Source: Neocallimastix lanati (nom. inval.) (Eukaryota > Neocallimastigomycota > Neocallimastigomycetes > Neocallimastigales > Neocallimastigaceae). From it: 64,000 nt of DNA. The stretch covers positions 181,001-245,000 of the forward strand of contig JACVTC010000089.1 of the NCBI GenBank assembly GCA_016946835.1, written 5' to 3'. The position numbers and the translations under genes are program-made. Shown one piece after another: positions 24,382 to 41,039 of the stretch. The notes under the pieces were generated by a model that was not told where the DNA came from, ran no database searches, and worked only from the letters and a program-made list of their open reading frames with translations. Every line of letters starts with the position of its first letter. The first letter of the stretch is position 1.

Positions 24382-26927
24382 TTCAAATTCTAAATATACT
24401 ATTCATTGAAATATTATAAGATTATATTAAAATTAAAATTCTATATTCTAGAATGATATATAATAAAGATTAAAAGTATTAAAAATAATATTTTTTAACT
24501 TAACTAAATGTTTAAAAGACATTTCAAACTTTAAAAAAAAAAGTTGATACTATATATATACAAAATATAAAATATAAAATATAATTAATTATCATGACAA
24601 CTTGTCATATTTTATATATTAAAGAAAAAATATTATTTTGTTTATTTTTTATGATATTTTTATCATATCTTAATTAAAATTTAATATTTTTTGACTTTTT
24701 ATTGTTCTAAATAATAAAATAAAGAATTATATGTAAATAAAATAAAAAATATATATATAAAAATAATTATAACAACTAATTATAATATAATAATCACTTA
24801 ATATAAGTTTATTGGTTATTAATATTTAGATCTTTGATTATATATTATCAATAATAATAATTATTTTACAATTAGATTTTTAATCTTAAACTTTTTTTTC
24901 AGTGCATCTTTAATATATTTTAATGTATTTTTTATTTTTTATAAAAAAAAACATTTTTTTTTTAAAATTATATTCAACTGTTTTTTTTAAAATTTATAAT
25001 TATAATACATTCTTAAGGTTTTTTATTTAAAAAAAAAAAAAATAAAATAATAATAATAATAATATGAATTATTTTTATTATTACATAAAAAAAAATTTTT
25101 TATTGATACATTCATAGTTCTTTAATATTTAAAACTTAATTATTATTGTATAAAAAACTATATATATGAAACAAGAATATTTTATTAATTGTGATATTTT
25201 AAATATTTTTAATTTTATTACAACAAATACTTGGTTCATAAAAGAAGTTCAAATTTTTAAATTTTTTATCTTCAAATTTTAAAAAGTTTAGATAATGATT
25301 TTTTTTTTTTTTTTTTTTTTTGTATGAGAGAAATTATATGTATTATTTTAATATATTAAAAATAAAAATATACAATTAATATTTCATAGTATTTTTTTTT
25401 TTTTTTATATTTAAAATAATTTTTAAACTTCAGAAATATATATATAAATAAAGTAAATAATAGTATTTGCAAACTTAAACATACTATTTACAAACTATGC
25501 ATGTAATTGTAAATAAACATTATAATGAACAATAAAAAAAATATTAATAATAATAAAGCAATTACTATAAATTTAAATATTTTATTTAACTTTAAAATAG
25601 TAGTATCTATTAATAAGTGAATTATACTGAGATTAGTTTCAGTTTTTCATAGTCTTTATTTTTGAAATATAATATATATATAAAATGATTAATTATATTT
25701 TTTAAACTTTTCATATTTTTTCATTTTATAATGTTAATTTCTTTAAATGAAAATAACTTTTTATTTTAATTTTTATTCTTAAACTTTAATTATGTGAAAT
25801 TATACTTTTTTTATAAAAAAATTAAAAACTAAAATAAAATAAAATATATAAAAATATATAAAAAAATTAAAAAAAATAAAACATTTTATATAATAAACAT
25901 ATTTATTTATTAAAATTTTAATATATAAATTTTTTTTAAAAAAAAAAAAAACTTTTTCATCACTAATTAAATCATTTCAATGAAATAAATGTTCTAGATT
26001 TTAAAATAAAATAAAATATACAAAATAAAATATACATTTATAAAATAATTTTTTAATAATATAATTATAATTAAAGAAAACTTTCTTAACTTTAATTACC
26101 TCTAATATTTATTTTAATTTTTATTTTTTTTATTTTTATTTTTTTATGTTTATTTTATTTTTTTTTAAATATTTTTTTTTTTATAAATGAAGTTTTAATG
26201 AATTAGAAAGTACTAAATTAAATATATATATATTATAAAAATTTATATTATTAATGTATAACTTTTTTTCTTTTTCTTTTTATTTAAGATTAATCAATTA
26301 ATAAAAAAGTATTATCAATTTTGTGATTACTCTTTTATTTCTTTTTTTTTTTTTTCTTTAATCCAAATATTTTTTTTTAAAGTACATAATATGATTTATA
26401 CTAAATTTTTTTTTTATTTTTTTTTTAAATTAAAAATTTAAAGTTATTTTTTTAAATTAATACTCCATAAAAATTCAATTTTATAAAAAAATGAATGAAA
26501 TTATATTAAATTTTTTTTATTTAATTATTTTTAAATTTATTATTTTATTATTTAAATATTAAATTTAAAAAAAAAATAACTTGATTTTTGAGAAATATAA
26601 TATTGTTAAAATATATTTTTTAAGTTTATATCAATTTAATATTTATATAATGATATAATATTGAATGTTATCCGTATAAATGTACAAAAAAAAAAAAAAG
26701 ATATCGGCATCATTAAATATTCTAAAGAAAAATAAATCCTATTTTATAAAAGCAATAATAAAAATTAATATTTATGTTAATTATTAAATAAAAATAAAAT
26801 AAAATTATATAACTTCAATTTATTTTCTATTTATCTTTTTATTAATATTATATTACATATATATTTTATTTTTTTTTTTTTTATTTTTATTTTTTAATTT
26901 TTTCTCTCTTTTTCTTATTTATTTATC

Positions 26928-26958
<31 letters not shown>

Positions 26959-27266
26959 TAAGACATATTTAAATTTCTATATAAATAAAATAAAATTTTA
27001 TTTAAAAATTATATTTAAAGTATATGTTAATAAAAAAAGTTTTATATATTTTATATAATTATTATTAAAATTATAAAACATTTAAAAACTCTTTTGTAAT
27101 AACTATAATATCATAATAAATATATATGATTAATAACTAAATTGATTATAGTTATTCAAAAACTTTAAAATTTTTTAAAAAGATTTTTTTTATTCATTTT
27201 TGTTTAAAGTTTTTGAATATGTAATTTATATATTTAATTATATTTGTCTTTTTGTAAACCTATTAC

Positions 27267-27312
<46 letters not shown>

Positions 27313-28149
27313 GACATCAATCTAGTATTCGATAAAATTAAAGTTATTTTATAATTGACCTTTTTAAAAAATATATATATATTTAAATTAAAAAATAAGT
27401 TAAATATCTATTTAAAATATCTTTAATTATATATATATAAAAGAACATAGTGAAAAGAAAAGTTTAATAATTTTAAAGTTTAATTTAAATTATAACTTTA
27501 ATTAGTAATATTATAAAAACTTTATTTCTATTCTTTTTTAATTATTATGGTATTGATTGAATTAAGTACGAAAAAATTAAAAAAAAAAAAAAAAAAAAAA
27601 AGGAAAAAAAAACTTATATTTCTTAAATATTATTATTCAAAATGATATTGTATATTTTATGAATAATAGAATGATTGATATTATCTAATTACAAATTTAA
27701 TTATTAATAAAAATAAATAATTAAATAAAAGGCAAAGGTGTTATAACATATAGATTTTTTTAGAATTACTCAATTTCATTATTAGCTTTATTCTTTCTAT
27801 TTATATTTACAATTATTATTTATTTTTTTTTCTATAAAAAAAAGTAGTTTATATATTATAAAAATTATTAATTCAATGATTTAATATATAAATTTATTAT
27901 ATATACTATAAAAAGTATTAATTCAATAATTTTATGTATAAATTTATTATATATATATATTTTTTTTTAATAAAATATTTATTTCATAATAATTAATATT
28001 TTATTTTATTCTGTTTTTGTTTTTTGTTTGTTTTTTCTTTTGTTTCTAATTTTCTAAATAACCACAATAAATGTTGTTGTATAAACATTTGAAAAAAACT
28101 TAACTATTTCTACTAATATTTAATTAAACTTCAATTAATATTTTGGAAA
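22791..28149. other. 5.3-kb gene desert of A/T simple sequence
   Basis: Homopolymers, TA runs and short TTTTA or ATT arrays (for example 24290-24380 and 26930-26957). The 88-codon frame at 24153-24419 is built from TTTTA and TAT repeats and is not credible. No exon, RNA gene or transposon motif was recognised, apart from the short repeat at 23412-23460. Confidence 0.7.
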
Positions 28150-28154
28150 AGTTT

Positions 28155-28375
28155 TCATTATTTAATGATGAAAACCGTGGAAGTCATTGAACTATCTCCA
28201 GCAACATTTGCATTCATGTGACTGGTAAAGAGTGTCATCTACCTTTGCTTAGAGGTTATAAAAGGAGTGTTCAGGCCAAACTGGTATTATCAATTAATAA
28301 ATATTGTGGCCGTTGAATCATTGTATATGCTTGTGACCCGTATTGAAAATTACACATTCTAGGTTTCATTAACAT
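28155..28375 (+). pseudogene. Unrecognised coding remnant
   Basis: One frame is open across most of the islet with three stops. It has Cys/His-rich, charged, non-repetitive content (ICIHVTGKECHLPLLRGYKR, then AKLVLSINKYCG and IIVYACDPY). About 500 bases downstream, 28869-28965 is another non-simple stretch preceded by TTTCAG. I cannot name the family. Confidence 0.4.
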
Positions 28376-28379
28376 ATAA

Positions 28380-29001
28380 ATATATATATGGTATTGTGTA
28401 AAAGGCTATTAATTATTGAAATAATATAATTAAAGTAATATAATTTAAATTTTTTTTAGTTATAAAATGTATCAAATATTTTAATAACAAAATAACTTTA
28501 ATTTATAATATTTCAGGATATTTTTTATTATTGTTATTTTCCTTACTACTATTTATTTGTTGACAATTATTATAATAATATAATACTAATTATTTATTAT
28601 TATTATTATTATTATTATTTATTATAGTTATTTATTAATATTATTTATGATTATTATTTATTATTATTATATATTATTATCATTATATACTATTATCATA
28701 TACTATTATTATTTTCTGTACAATGAAACTAAAGTATTATTAAATATATATAATTATTTTTTACAATTTTATGACTACAATTACTAAAAGAAATTACTAA
28801 ATGAACTTTTATTAAAATATATAATAACTCTAAATATATTATTTTTAATTTGATTGTTTAATTTCAGGTTATCCCGATGATTTATCAAATATTAAATGAA
28901 TAACAAAAATGAAGCATTAATGCATTTCGAATAAATACAAAGAAGTGATGCCAACATAAATGTATGTTAATTTTCTTTTGCTACATGGAAAAAAAAAAAA
29001 A

Positions 29002-29032
<31 letters not shown>

Positions 29033-30204
29033 TTTAAAATAAATTTATTAATATATTCAAATTAATTAAAATTTCCATATTTCCATATTCTATCAATTAA
29101 TTATTCATATAATATAATATTTAATTCTAAAATTGTTAGAACTATTGCTTAATAAAATGATGATATTTTTAATAGAATTCAATTTCTTTTTAATATACTA
29201 ATATTTATAATATATGTCAAATATATAATATTATATCATTTCATATAATTTTTAATTTATTTACCAAACAAAAAATATAAATATGTTAATATAATAAAAC
29301 AATAAATTACAAATATATTATTAATAATTATTTAATTATTATTATTTAATTATTATTATTTAATTATTATTTAATTATTATTATTTAATATTATTTAATT
29401 ATTTAATTATTATTATTTAATTATTATTATGTAATTATTATTATTATTTAATTATTAATTATTATTTATTATTTATTATTTATTATTTATTATTTATTAT
29501 TTATTATTTATTATTTATTATTTATTATTTATTATTTATTATTTATTATTTATTATTTATTATTTTATTATTTATTATTTATTATTTATTATTTATTATT
29601 TATTAATAAATACTCTTTTTTTTATTATTTATTATTTATTATTTATTATTTATTTTTTACACTCATGTGTATTATTCATTTAGTCATATAATACTAATTA
29701 TTAATTATAATTATTGATTATTTAATTATTAATTATTGATTAATTATTTATTTATTTTATCCCTAAAAAATAATATTATTTTTACGATTCAAATATAGTA
29801 TTTTAAAAATAAAATAAAATATCAAAAGAATAAGATAGAATAAAACATATTTTTAAGTATATTCCAACACTTAAACATAATATAAAATAAAGTAGTTATT
29901 TAAAACATTTTGTAATAATTGCTAACAATAATACTAGAATCTAATAATTTCGAAGTTGTTTTCAAAGTAATTTAACTTTTTCTTTTTATTTTTTAACCCT
30001 TTTCTAAAAAATTTTTTTATTAAATAGAATGTATATATTATAATATATAATCATTATAATGAATTATATATAGTATATATAGTAATATATTGTTCATATC
30101 TTAATTCTATATTTTTAAAAATTAAATTACAACTAACAAAAAGATAATTATTTTGTAATAAAAAAAAATATATAATAAATATATGCATTATTAAAAGTAA
30201 AAGA
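28380..30204. other. A/T simple sequence with heptamer array
   Basis: Contains ATT runs near 28585-28690, a possible small exon-like stretch at 28869-28965, and the TTATTTA array listed separately. No gene supported. Confidence 0.6.
29458..29652. repeat. (TTATTTA)n heptanucleotide array
   Basis: About 195 bp of TTATTTA units, interrupted once near 29605-29620. It is preceded by related AATTATT repeats from about 29330. Confidence 0.92.
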
Positions 30205-30570
30205 ATCTAGTACATTTCGCAATCGTTCATTTCGAAATGTGATGTATTTTCGTATGTCGCTTGTTTTTTTTAATAATTAAATAAATAATTATATAAATAA
30301 TAAATATTCATTTTTTTTATATATATAATTTATTAATATTCAATTGTAAAAATAATTTTTTATAATTCTTTTTTAATAAAATATATTATTATTTCTTTTG
30401 AAATAATATTTAATACTATTTAATTGAAAAAATATAATATTATTTATATATATAATTGTATTAATAAAATAATTAATAAATCCATACATTTTTAAGATAT
30501 AGAATATCTTAAAAATGTATGGATTTATTTAAATTTATTATAAGCCACATTGTGAAATACACTATCTCCA
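30205..30570 (-). mobile_element. MITE-like element, copy B (inverted relative to copy A)
   Basis: The reverse complement aligns with 17420-17800 across its length. Ends read inward are TAGTGTATTTCACAAT and TAGTACATTTCGCAAT, 13 of 16 identical, which supports terminal inverted repeats. Unlike copy A it carries an internal 26-bp perfect hairpin at 30475-30529. No coding frame. Confidence 0.7.
30475..30529. repeat. 26-bp perfect palindrome, 3-base loop
   Basis: The arms 30475-30500 and 30504-30529 are exact reverse complements around AGA. Copy A at 17490-17510 has only one arm, so the hairpin arose by a local inverted duplication in this copy. Confidence 0.95.
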
Positions 30571-32046
30571 AAATATTATATATAAAAAGGTTAGAGTATT
30601 TTTTCTAAAAATATTTATATTATTATCCTTACCAAAATCCTTTTTACTGAAATAAAAAAATAATTATATATAACATTCTCTTATACATTTATTATCAAAT
30701 AAAAGAAAAAATAATAATAATAATAAAAAATAAAATTCGTTTTTATTTTGTCTAAAATGTATCTGAAATATTATAAATATTAAATTATATTGATATAGAT
30801 AATAATTAAAATTATTTATATCAATATTCGAAATTTATTTATTTTTATTTTTATTACTTTTATCTTTATAAAATTACTTCAAATATTATTATTATTATAA
30901 TCATTATTTTACTTTTTGTAACCATTATTAAATATATAAACTAAAGAAGGTGAAAAAAAAAGTTCAAAAGGATGATTTCAAATTAATTTATATAAGAAAT
31001 AAAAGAAAAAACTAATTTTTAATTTATAATTATTTTAATATAATTATAGATGAAGTACTTAAAGAAATAAAAAAAAAAAATACATTTTATTTATTATCTT
31101 TACAGTACATTTAAATCGTTCTTTTTTTTTTTTTTTTTTTTTTTTATTATTAGTATTTTTTTTTTAATTTTACTTTTTTTATTATTTCCTTCTTTTTTTT
31201 TTAATATTTCCAAATTTGAGAAATGGCGTAATTTTAAAATAATATTCAATATATATTAAAAAATTTAAATACTATTTCTATTAAAGATAGATATATATCT
31301 TCATATAATATATATATGAAATTCATATAACCATATTTTTGTCTATAAATAATAAAATAATAATTAATAATAATAAATAATAAATAATAAAATAATTAAT
31401 ACTAAATATTAATTGTATAAAGCTTAAATACTAATATATATTTAAAATAATGATATAGGTTATTAATTTTTATATATGTACATGTATTTTTTTAATTATT
31501 ATTATTATTATTATTATTATTTACTTTTTTTATTTTTTATTTTTTTTCATTTTTCGTTCACCACATTCTCTTTAAAGTATTTTTAGGAAGAAAATAAAAA
31601 CATATAATATTGTGAAATCGATGTGGCTGTAGTATCTTGATTTTGGGGTTCTGAAATAGTCAATAAGCGTAATTGTAAAAAGAATTGAATATTGGATTTA
31701 GTTCTTCATTTAGTTGGACAATTGATGTCTTTTATATATATATATATAAATGTTTATTCAGAAAAAGTATATATATAAAATAGAAGGAATTTAATTTTGT
31801 TGATGATGGTCATTAATGATAATGGATGAAAAAAAAAATGAAATTAAAAAAAAAAAATGGAGGTATATGGTTATTTTAAATGGGACATATTTTTGATAAG
31901 TGAGGAGTTAAAAATAATCAATGTTCATAACTTTTTTGTTGCATAAGAACTTGTGGTTAGAGTTTTCTAAAGTCTAATTGAATTTCTATTTATAGGAGGC
32001 TCATAATGAAATAAGGAGTAATTTATACCAATTATTTATCATTAAT
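30571..32046. other. A/T intergenic stretch with one unassigned islet
   Basis: 31555-31735 and 31880-32030 are less A/T-rich than their surroundings but have no frame I can identify on either strand. The rest is homopolymer and ATT sequence. Confidence 0.5.
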
Positions 32047-32388
<342 letters not shown>

Positions 32389-35300
32389 TTAAAAACAATA
32401 TTGACTTTTTTTATATTCTCCAAAAATAAATATGATTTATTCAAAATATCAAAGATTTATATTAATATGTAAATTTCTATTAGTAATGATATAATATAAT
32501 CTAATATATTATATAATATATGAGTATAATTTGAAAAACCTCAATAAAGAAATTTTTTCATATCACATTTTTACATATATAAACAATTCAATATCAAAAT
32601 ATATAGAAATATTTTATGTTTTAATAATATATTTATCAATATATAACTTTATGATATTATATGTGATAATTATATATATTAAAATTAATATATTACAATA
32701 TATTATACAATATGAATATTCATTTGATAATTTATTTTCATGATTTTTTAGAAAAATTTAAAAACTACGCAATATAAATTTTAATTATTATAATGAAAGA
32801 ATTTTTTTTTAAAAATTTAAATTAATATATACAATATATTGATAATATATGGTGAGAAGTTGATAACTATTTTAGTAAAAAAGAATGAATAATTATATAT
32901 CATAAAGTATATTCTAATATATATATGTATTAGAATAATTATAATTAATATTATAATATATTAATAATATATTATTTACGTATATAGTACATATATTTAT
33001 ATAATTCTATATATAAATGCAATAAATTGAATTTATATTACAATTATATTATTATTGAGTTCAATTCATTTGTTAAGATATATTCATAATTTCTATTATT
33101 AAATTATATGTAAATAATATATTACCAATTGATTTATTATATATTTTATACAATATTAAATATTAATAATAGTAAAAAAATAATAAATAATAAATAATAA
33201 ATTGTAATTAATAAATAATATATAATAATTAATAATAAATAATAAATATATTTTTTCTATATTCTTCCTTATTTTTATTTTTTTTTATTGTATTTTTTTT
33301 TTATTTCATATATAAATACTATTTTTTTCTATGATTTTAATGATTTCATAAAATTTTAAAACAAAAGTAAAAATTAAAAAAAAGATTTTTTTATTTTTAT
33401 TTTATTTTATTATTTTTTTTTATTTACTAGTTTCAAGAATTAAATATTTTTTATATTTATTTAGAAACGGAATAATAATAATAATAAAAATTAAAAGTTA
33501 TAATAAAATATAAATAAAGATTTAATGAGATAATATTAAAGAATAAAAGATATTATTTTTAATTTCTTAAATTTATTATATATATTATTTATATATAAGA
33601 AGAAATTTTAGAAATTTAAATTCAATTTTATTTCTATAAGTGCATTTAAAACAAATAAGACTAAAACAAAAATTGATTATTTTAAGAAAAATAAATATAG
33701 TTGAAATCGGAATTAGTATAATAGAAATAGGTTCTTAATTAATCATTTTTGTAATAACAAAAAAAAAGAAAAAAAAAAAAAAATTAAAAGAAAATAAAAC
33801 TTTTTTTTTTTAAATATTGTTAATTTTCAATTTTATTAATATTAAATATAGTAAAACTTAGTTAATAATAATAATAAAAGAAAAAAGTAAAAAAAAATAA
33901 TAAAAATATATATAAAAAAATCTTTTTTATATTTTTAGTATATAATAATTATAATTCATACCTTATTAAGTCAATTGTAAATATTTGTAAAATTTTATAT
34001 AAACTTATTATTTTCTAAAAATATTATATGATAGTATAGATTTAGTAGTAAGCATAAACTAAAGATAAAACATACGTTTAAGCTTCATAGCATAATTAGT
34101 AAATATAGAGGAATATTAAAATAAGAAATCCCATTGAATTATGAAATGCATTAAATAAAAAAAGAGAAAAAGAAAAAGATTTTATAATATAAAAATAATT
34201 TCCCCTTTTCAAAAGAAAAAAAAATTGATTATATATATATATTTTTAAACAAAAACGAAAAAATAATAAAATATTAACAAAAACAAAAAAAAGTATATAT
34301 AAAAACGAACAAAATAATATAACAAACATTAAACTAAAGAAAAAACTAAAAAAAAAAAAAATTAAATGCATTAAAAAATTTGAATAAAAGCAATAAAATA
34401 AAATTTTCTTATTATAATTATTAGAAAATTTATTTTTTTCTATATTTTTTCTTCAATTATATTTATGTATAATATAATTTGTACATAAAATAAAGTTGAT
34501 TAAAGAATATCTTTATTAGTTTTTCTTTTATATTATTTCAGGACAAAGAAAATTCTGGAAAAATAGGTTTTTATTTTTATTGAAATTTTTTATTTTATTA
34601 AATATAGAAATACTTTTTCTTTATTTTTTTAGGAGTTTTTAAGTTTATTTATTTTTATTATTTTTTGATTCTATTAGTTTAATTTATAATAAATATATAT
34701 TAAATATTTATTAGTTATTTTATTTATAAAATCATAACTTATTAGTTTATTAAAAATATTTAAATATATATTTTAATTTAATTATTAAAACTTCTATTAT
34801 TATTTTTTTTAATTTTATTTCTAGTGAAAATAAAAAAAAAAAAAAAGAAAAAAAAAAAAAAAAGAAAAAGAATTTCAGAATTTTTTAAAATATTTTTGAC
34901 ATAAGAATGCCAATTTTCATTTTATGAGATCTTTTTATATTATATATAAAAAATTCATTTTTATGCAAAAATAATATATTAAAAGTTATTGATAGCTCCA
35001 GAAATATATTAAAAGCAAACGAATAAACAAATATTCAATAATATTAAAAATTACTTATGATTTAATTAAAAAATATATTTAAATAATTTTGTTTAATAAG
35101 AAAAAAAAATATTAATTGTTTTATCAGATTATATAAAATAAATTAATCTTTTTTTTTTTCTGTTTTTAAGTCTTAAAAAAGGAAAGTAATATCTTAGTTA
35201 TAAAATAAGCAATAAATTATTTTTTTGCTTAAAAATAATAATTTAAATATTACAATTACCAAAAAAATTTTTTTTAAAATAAGACATTAAACAAAAGAAA

Positions 35301-36254
35301 AGTATTTTAAGATAAATAATATTTATTTAAGTGAAGAATAACTAATAATTGAATTTTAAAAAGTAGACCTTTACAAAAATTATATTCTTTACGTTAATAA
35401 TATTATTGTAAGAAAACAAATAATATAGAAAAATTAAATTTATTTTAATATTATATTTTTCTTTATTCTTTTTTTATTTAAGAAAAATAAATAAAAAAAG
35501 ATAAAAAAAAAGAAGAAAAAAATATTGGAAAATAATTAAATAAAATTATCTAATATAAAAAATAATAAAATAAAAAAAAATCTGTTTTAAAGGAATTTTT
35601 TTTATTAAAAGAAGTCCTAAACCAGGAAAATTAAAAAATATCGAATTAAAGCCAAATAAAGCAAAAAAAAATTAAGCAAGCAAAAAAGAAAAAAAAATAA
35701 TAAAAAAAAAACGAATAAGCAAATAAAAAAAAATAAAAACAAACAAACAAAAAAAAAAAACAAAAATACAAAAAAATACTAAAAAATACAAAAATACAAA
35801 AACAAACAAACAAACAAAAAAAAAAAAAAAAAAAAATAACAAAAGAAACATCAAATAGTAATACTAAAAAAAAAAAAAATTGTAAAAAAATTATTAAAGA
35901 AAAAGAGAATTTTTCATTATTATCGAAAATTTTTCAATTCTAAAATTAATATTATGCAATAATATTAAAAAATTAATATATTAACAGTAATAATAATATA
36001 ATAATAAAAGGAAGAGTTTTCATAAGAAAAATTTAATAATATAAAAAAATAAGTATCTATTATAATATCGAGGTATTATTAAATATTTTTATTGGAAATT
36101 TTTCATTTAAAAAACAAAACAAAAAAACAAAAATAAAAATAATAATAAAAAAAGCTAATAAATTAATAATAACAAAAACAATTTAAGCGAAGTGAATAAA
36201 AAAAAAATTGGAGAAAATAATATATTATAAAACAAAGTAATAAAAAATATCATA
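32389..36254. other. 3.9-kb gene desert upstream of the kinase gene
   Basis: Homopolymers and A/T filler; Phe/Leu-rich minus frames at 34096-34371 and 35672-35854 are poly-A shadows. The last 150 bases before the kinase ATG are A-rich (AACAAAAACAAAA-type), a common leader style in this window. Confidence 0.7.
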
Positions 36255-37304
36255 ATGGTAATTTTAGCAGGTCAATGGGAAGTAATTGAAAAGCTTTCTG
36301 AAGGTACCTTCGGACAAGTATTTTCAGCATTAAATATTCGTACTAATACAAAAGTAGCAGTAAAACGTGAACCAGCAACAATTGATTATCCTCAATTGGA
36401 ACATGAAAGAGATATGTATTCTTGTTTATTCCAGCCAAGTCATAATAAAATGATTACTAGGTATGGTAATGCTAGTTATAATATGAATTCTATGGATATG
36501 AGATATTATCATCGTAATTATGATAAAATAAAAAACCAAAATATGGATAGACCAATAGGAATTCCAAAGGTATTTCATATGGGTGTTGAAGGTAATTGGA
36601 ATATATTAGTTATGGAGCAATTAGGACCATCACTAAGGGATATTCAAAATTCATCACCAACTGGTAAACTTACTTTAAGAGCTGTTGCTTATTGTGGTAT
36701 GGAACTTATTAATCGATTCCAATTTATTCATTCGAAAGGTATTGTTTTTCGTGATGTTAAACCTGATCAATTTTGTGTTGGTAATGTAAATATTCCAAAA
36801 GATCAAACTATATATGTTGTTGATTTTGGACTCTCATCATTTTATCGTGATCCAGTAACAAAAAGACATATACCATTTAGAAAACCAATGAAAGGACGCT
36901 CACGTGTTGGTACTGCAAGATATGCAAGTGTAAATGTTCATGAAGGCTATGATCACACACGCAGAGATGATTTAGAATCTTTAGCTTATGTTCTTATAGA
37001 TTTAGCCAAAGCTTCTCTTCCATGGATGGGTATTAAGGCCTCTTCCTCAAGAGAAGGTTGGGCAAAAATTAGAATTAGAAAAAGAGAAGCAACATTATAC
37101 GAAATATGCGGTAATTTACCAAACGAATTTGCGAAATTTTTAGATTATACAAGAAATTTAGGTTTTATGGAAGAACCAGATTATATGTATTGTTATAAGT
37201 TATTTGAACAACTCTATAGACGTTTAACTCCGTATAATTCTACTTTTAATAATTTTAATAGAAGACATGGTATAAAGGATCGTATTGAGTGGATCGAAAA
37301 TTAA
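36255..37304 (+). CDS. Casein kinase 1-family protein kinase, single exon, altered catalytic loop
   Basis: 349 residues, intact, one exon, ATG to TAA. Kinase subdomains run in order: glycine loop SEGTFGQVF (15-23), VAVKREP with the catalytic Lys at 37, LEHERD with the helix-C Glu at 51, catalytic loop FRDVKPDQF (165-173), DFG (190-192). The CK1-specific activation and anchoring segment is VGTARYASVNVHEGYDHTRR followed by DDLES (218-242). CK1 enzymes phosphorylate Ser/Thr in acidic or primed contexts. Oddities: HRD is FRD, the Mg-binding Asn of KPxN is Gln (172), and the first Gly of GxGxxG is Ser. There is also an insert of about 45 residues, rich in Asn, Tyr and Met, at 61-100 between helix C and strand 4. 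It has no long C-terminal tail or lipidation motif. The catalytic Asp167 and Asp190 remain, so activity is uncertain. Codon content is clearly above the flanking A/T background. Confidence 0.96.
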   Translation: MVILAGQWEVIEKLSEGTFGQVFSALNIRTNTKVAVKREPATIDYPQLEHERDMYSCLFQPSHNKMITRYGNASYNMNSMDMRYYHRNYDKIKNQNMDRPIGIPKVFHMGVEGNWNILVMEQLGPSLRDIQNSSPTGKLTLRAVAYCGMELINRFQFIHSKGIVFRDVKPDQFCVGNVNIPKDQTIYVVDFGLSSFYRDPVTKRHIPFRKPMKGRSRVGTARYASVNVHEGYDHTRRDDLESLAYVLIDLAKASLPWMGIKASSSREGWAKIRIRKREATLYEICGNLPNEFAKFLDYTRNLGFMEEPDYMYCYKLFEQLYRRLTPYNSTFNNFNRRHGIKDRIEWIEN

Positions 37305-37423
37305 TAAAAGAAAAAGACCTTTTGTGGCCATATATTAATTTTGTTTTATTTTTAGTAATGAAATGTTTGAAAAATGCCAAAATAATAGTAATAAAGGAAA
37401 AAAAAATAAATTAAACAGAAAAA

Positions 37424-37465
<42 letters not shown>

Positions 37466-38152
37466 AAAAATAAAAAATGGAAATTTAATATATATATGTA
37501 TATAGATAGTATATATATATTTAATTTTATTTTATTCATTTTTAATATTTTACTATGTCAAGAACAAACATTTAACATATATGTTTAAACATTGTGAATG
37601 ATTTATTTTTAATTAATAATAAAATACATTCAAAACATTCTCAATAAAAGTATATCTATTTTTACATCAATAAAATATATAAAGTTTTTATTTTTTATTT
37701 TTTTATTCTAAAGTTTTTTTTTTTTTTTTTTTTTATTTTTTTATTTTTTTTTTAAAAATTTATATTTTTTTTAATAAATAGTATATTATTTTTTAAATAT
37801 GTAGTTTATTCATTTTTATTTTAATTTAATTTATTTTTATTTTATTTTATTTTTAAATGTTTTATTATATTAATTGTTATATAAAATTTTATAATATTTA
37901 TAAAAAATTATAAAATAATTAGTATATAAATATTTAGAATATAAAAGTATTTTTTTAATTTTATTCCATTTTTTTTCTCTTTTTCTACCGATATCCATTA
38001 TTTACTATTATTATTATTTTTTTTAAATATTTTAAATTTAATTTTATTCTATATATTTTATATTGAAAGTAACATAAAGCAATTAATATAAAAATGAAAT
38101 ATAAAAGAAATATTAACAAAAAAAACCCAATAATTAAAAAAAAAAAAAAAAT

Positions 38153-38183
<31 letters not shown>

Positions 38184-38987
38184 GTTTAAGTATATTATAA
38201 ATATTAAAAAAATTAGGTTTTTATTTTTATTTTTATTTTATTCTATTTTAATTATTTTTTTTTAAAAAAATATTATTAATATAAAATAAAAATAAAATAA
38301 ATAGTTGATAAAGAATAATAATAATTATAATAATAATTATTATTACTAATTTATAATCAGTTTTTAACAATTAATTATAATAATAAATCATTATTGCAAT
38401 TCAAAGTCAATAATTATTTAAACAAAAACAGTAACTGCAAAAATAACAAGAAAGCGATAACAATAAAATAATAGTAATAAAATAAACAATAAAATAAAAT
38501 TTTAGTTAAAAATAATAATGATAATAAAATAATTTTTATTGAAACGTAGAAACGTAAAACAAATAACATATAAAAAAAAAAAAAAAAATTAATAATTAAA
38601 TAGTATATATAAATAAATAATTTTTAATTTAATAATAAATTATATGTATGAATAATATAATATATATATATAATTTAAATTAAATGTTGAATTTATATAT
38701 TTAACATTTTTTATTAATATATATATATGCTTTTTTTATTTTTTTTTATAAAAAAAAATATAACAACGAAATAACAAATAATGAAATATCAGTTAAAAAA
38801 AAACAATACAAGAAATATATAATAATATATAATAATAAAGTAATACTAATAATAATTAATAATTAATATAATGTATGTTATTAATGTAAAAAGTTTTAAT
38901 AATAATAATAAAGTGAAAATGAAAGAAAAGTTAAAATATTTCATAAATCTTTTATGCATCTCTCTTTTTCTCTATCTATTTAATTTT

Positions 38988-39032
<45 letters not shown>
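37305..39032. other. A/T intergenic stretch, no gene seen
   Basis: Homopolymers (A36 near 37428-37463, T35 near 38995-39032) and A/T filler only. Confidence 0.75.
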
Positions 39033-40862
<1,830 letters not shown>

Positions 40863-41039
40863 TATAAAAAAAATTATTTGAAAGTTTCCCTTTTTTTTTT
40901 TTTTTTATTTTTTTTTTGTTTTAAATGTTAGATTGAAATCATTAGATTTCAGCAATGACTTTTTTTTTTTTTTTTTTTTAAAGTATCATTTTTTCATCAC
41001 TTTTTTCTTTTTTATTTTTTTTTTAAAGTATATTTTTTT

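Noticed and set aside
24153-24419. 88-codon plus-strand frame
   Set aside because: Built from TTTTA and TTATTA repeats; composition matches the filler, with no motif.
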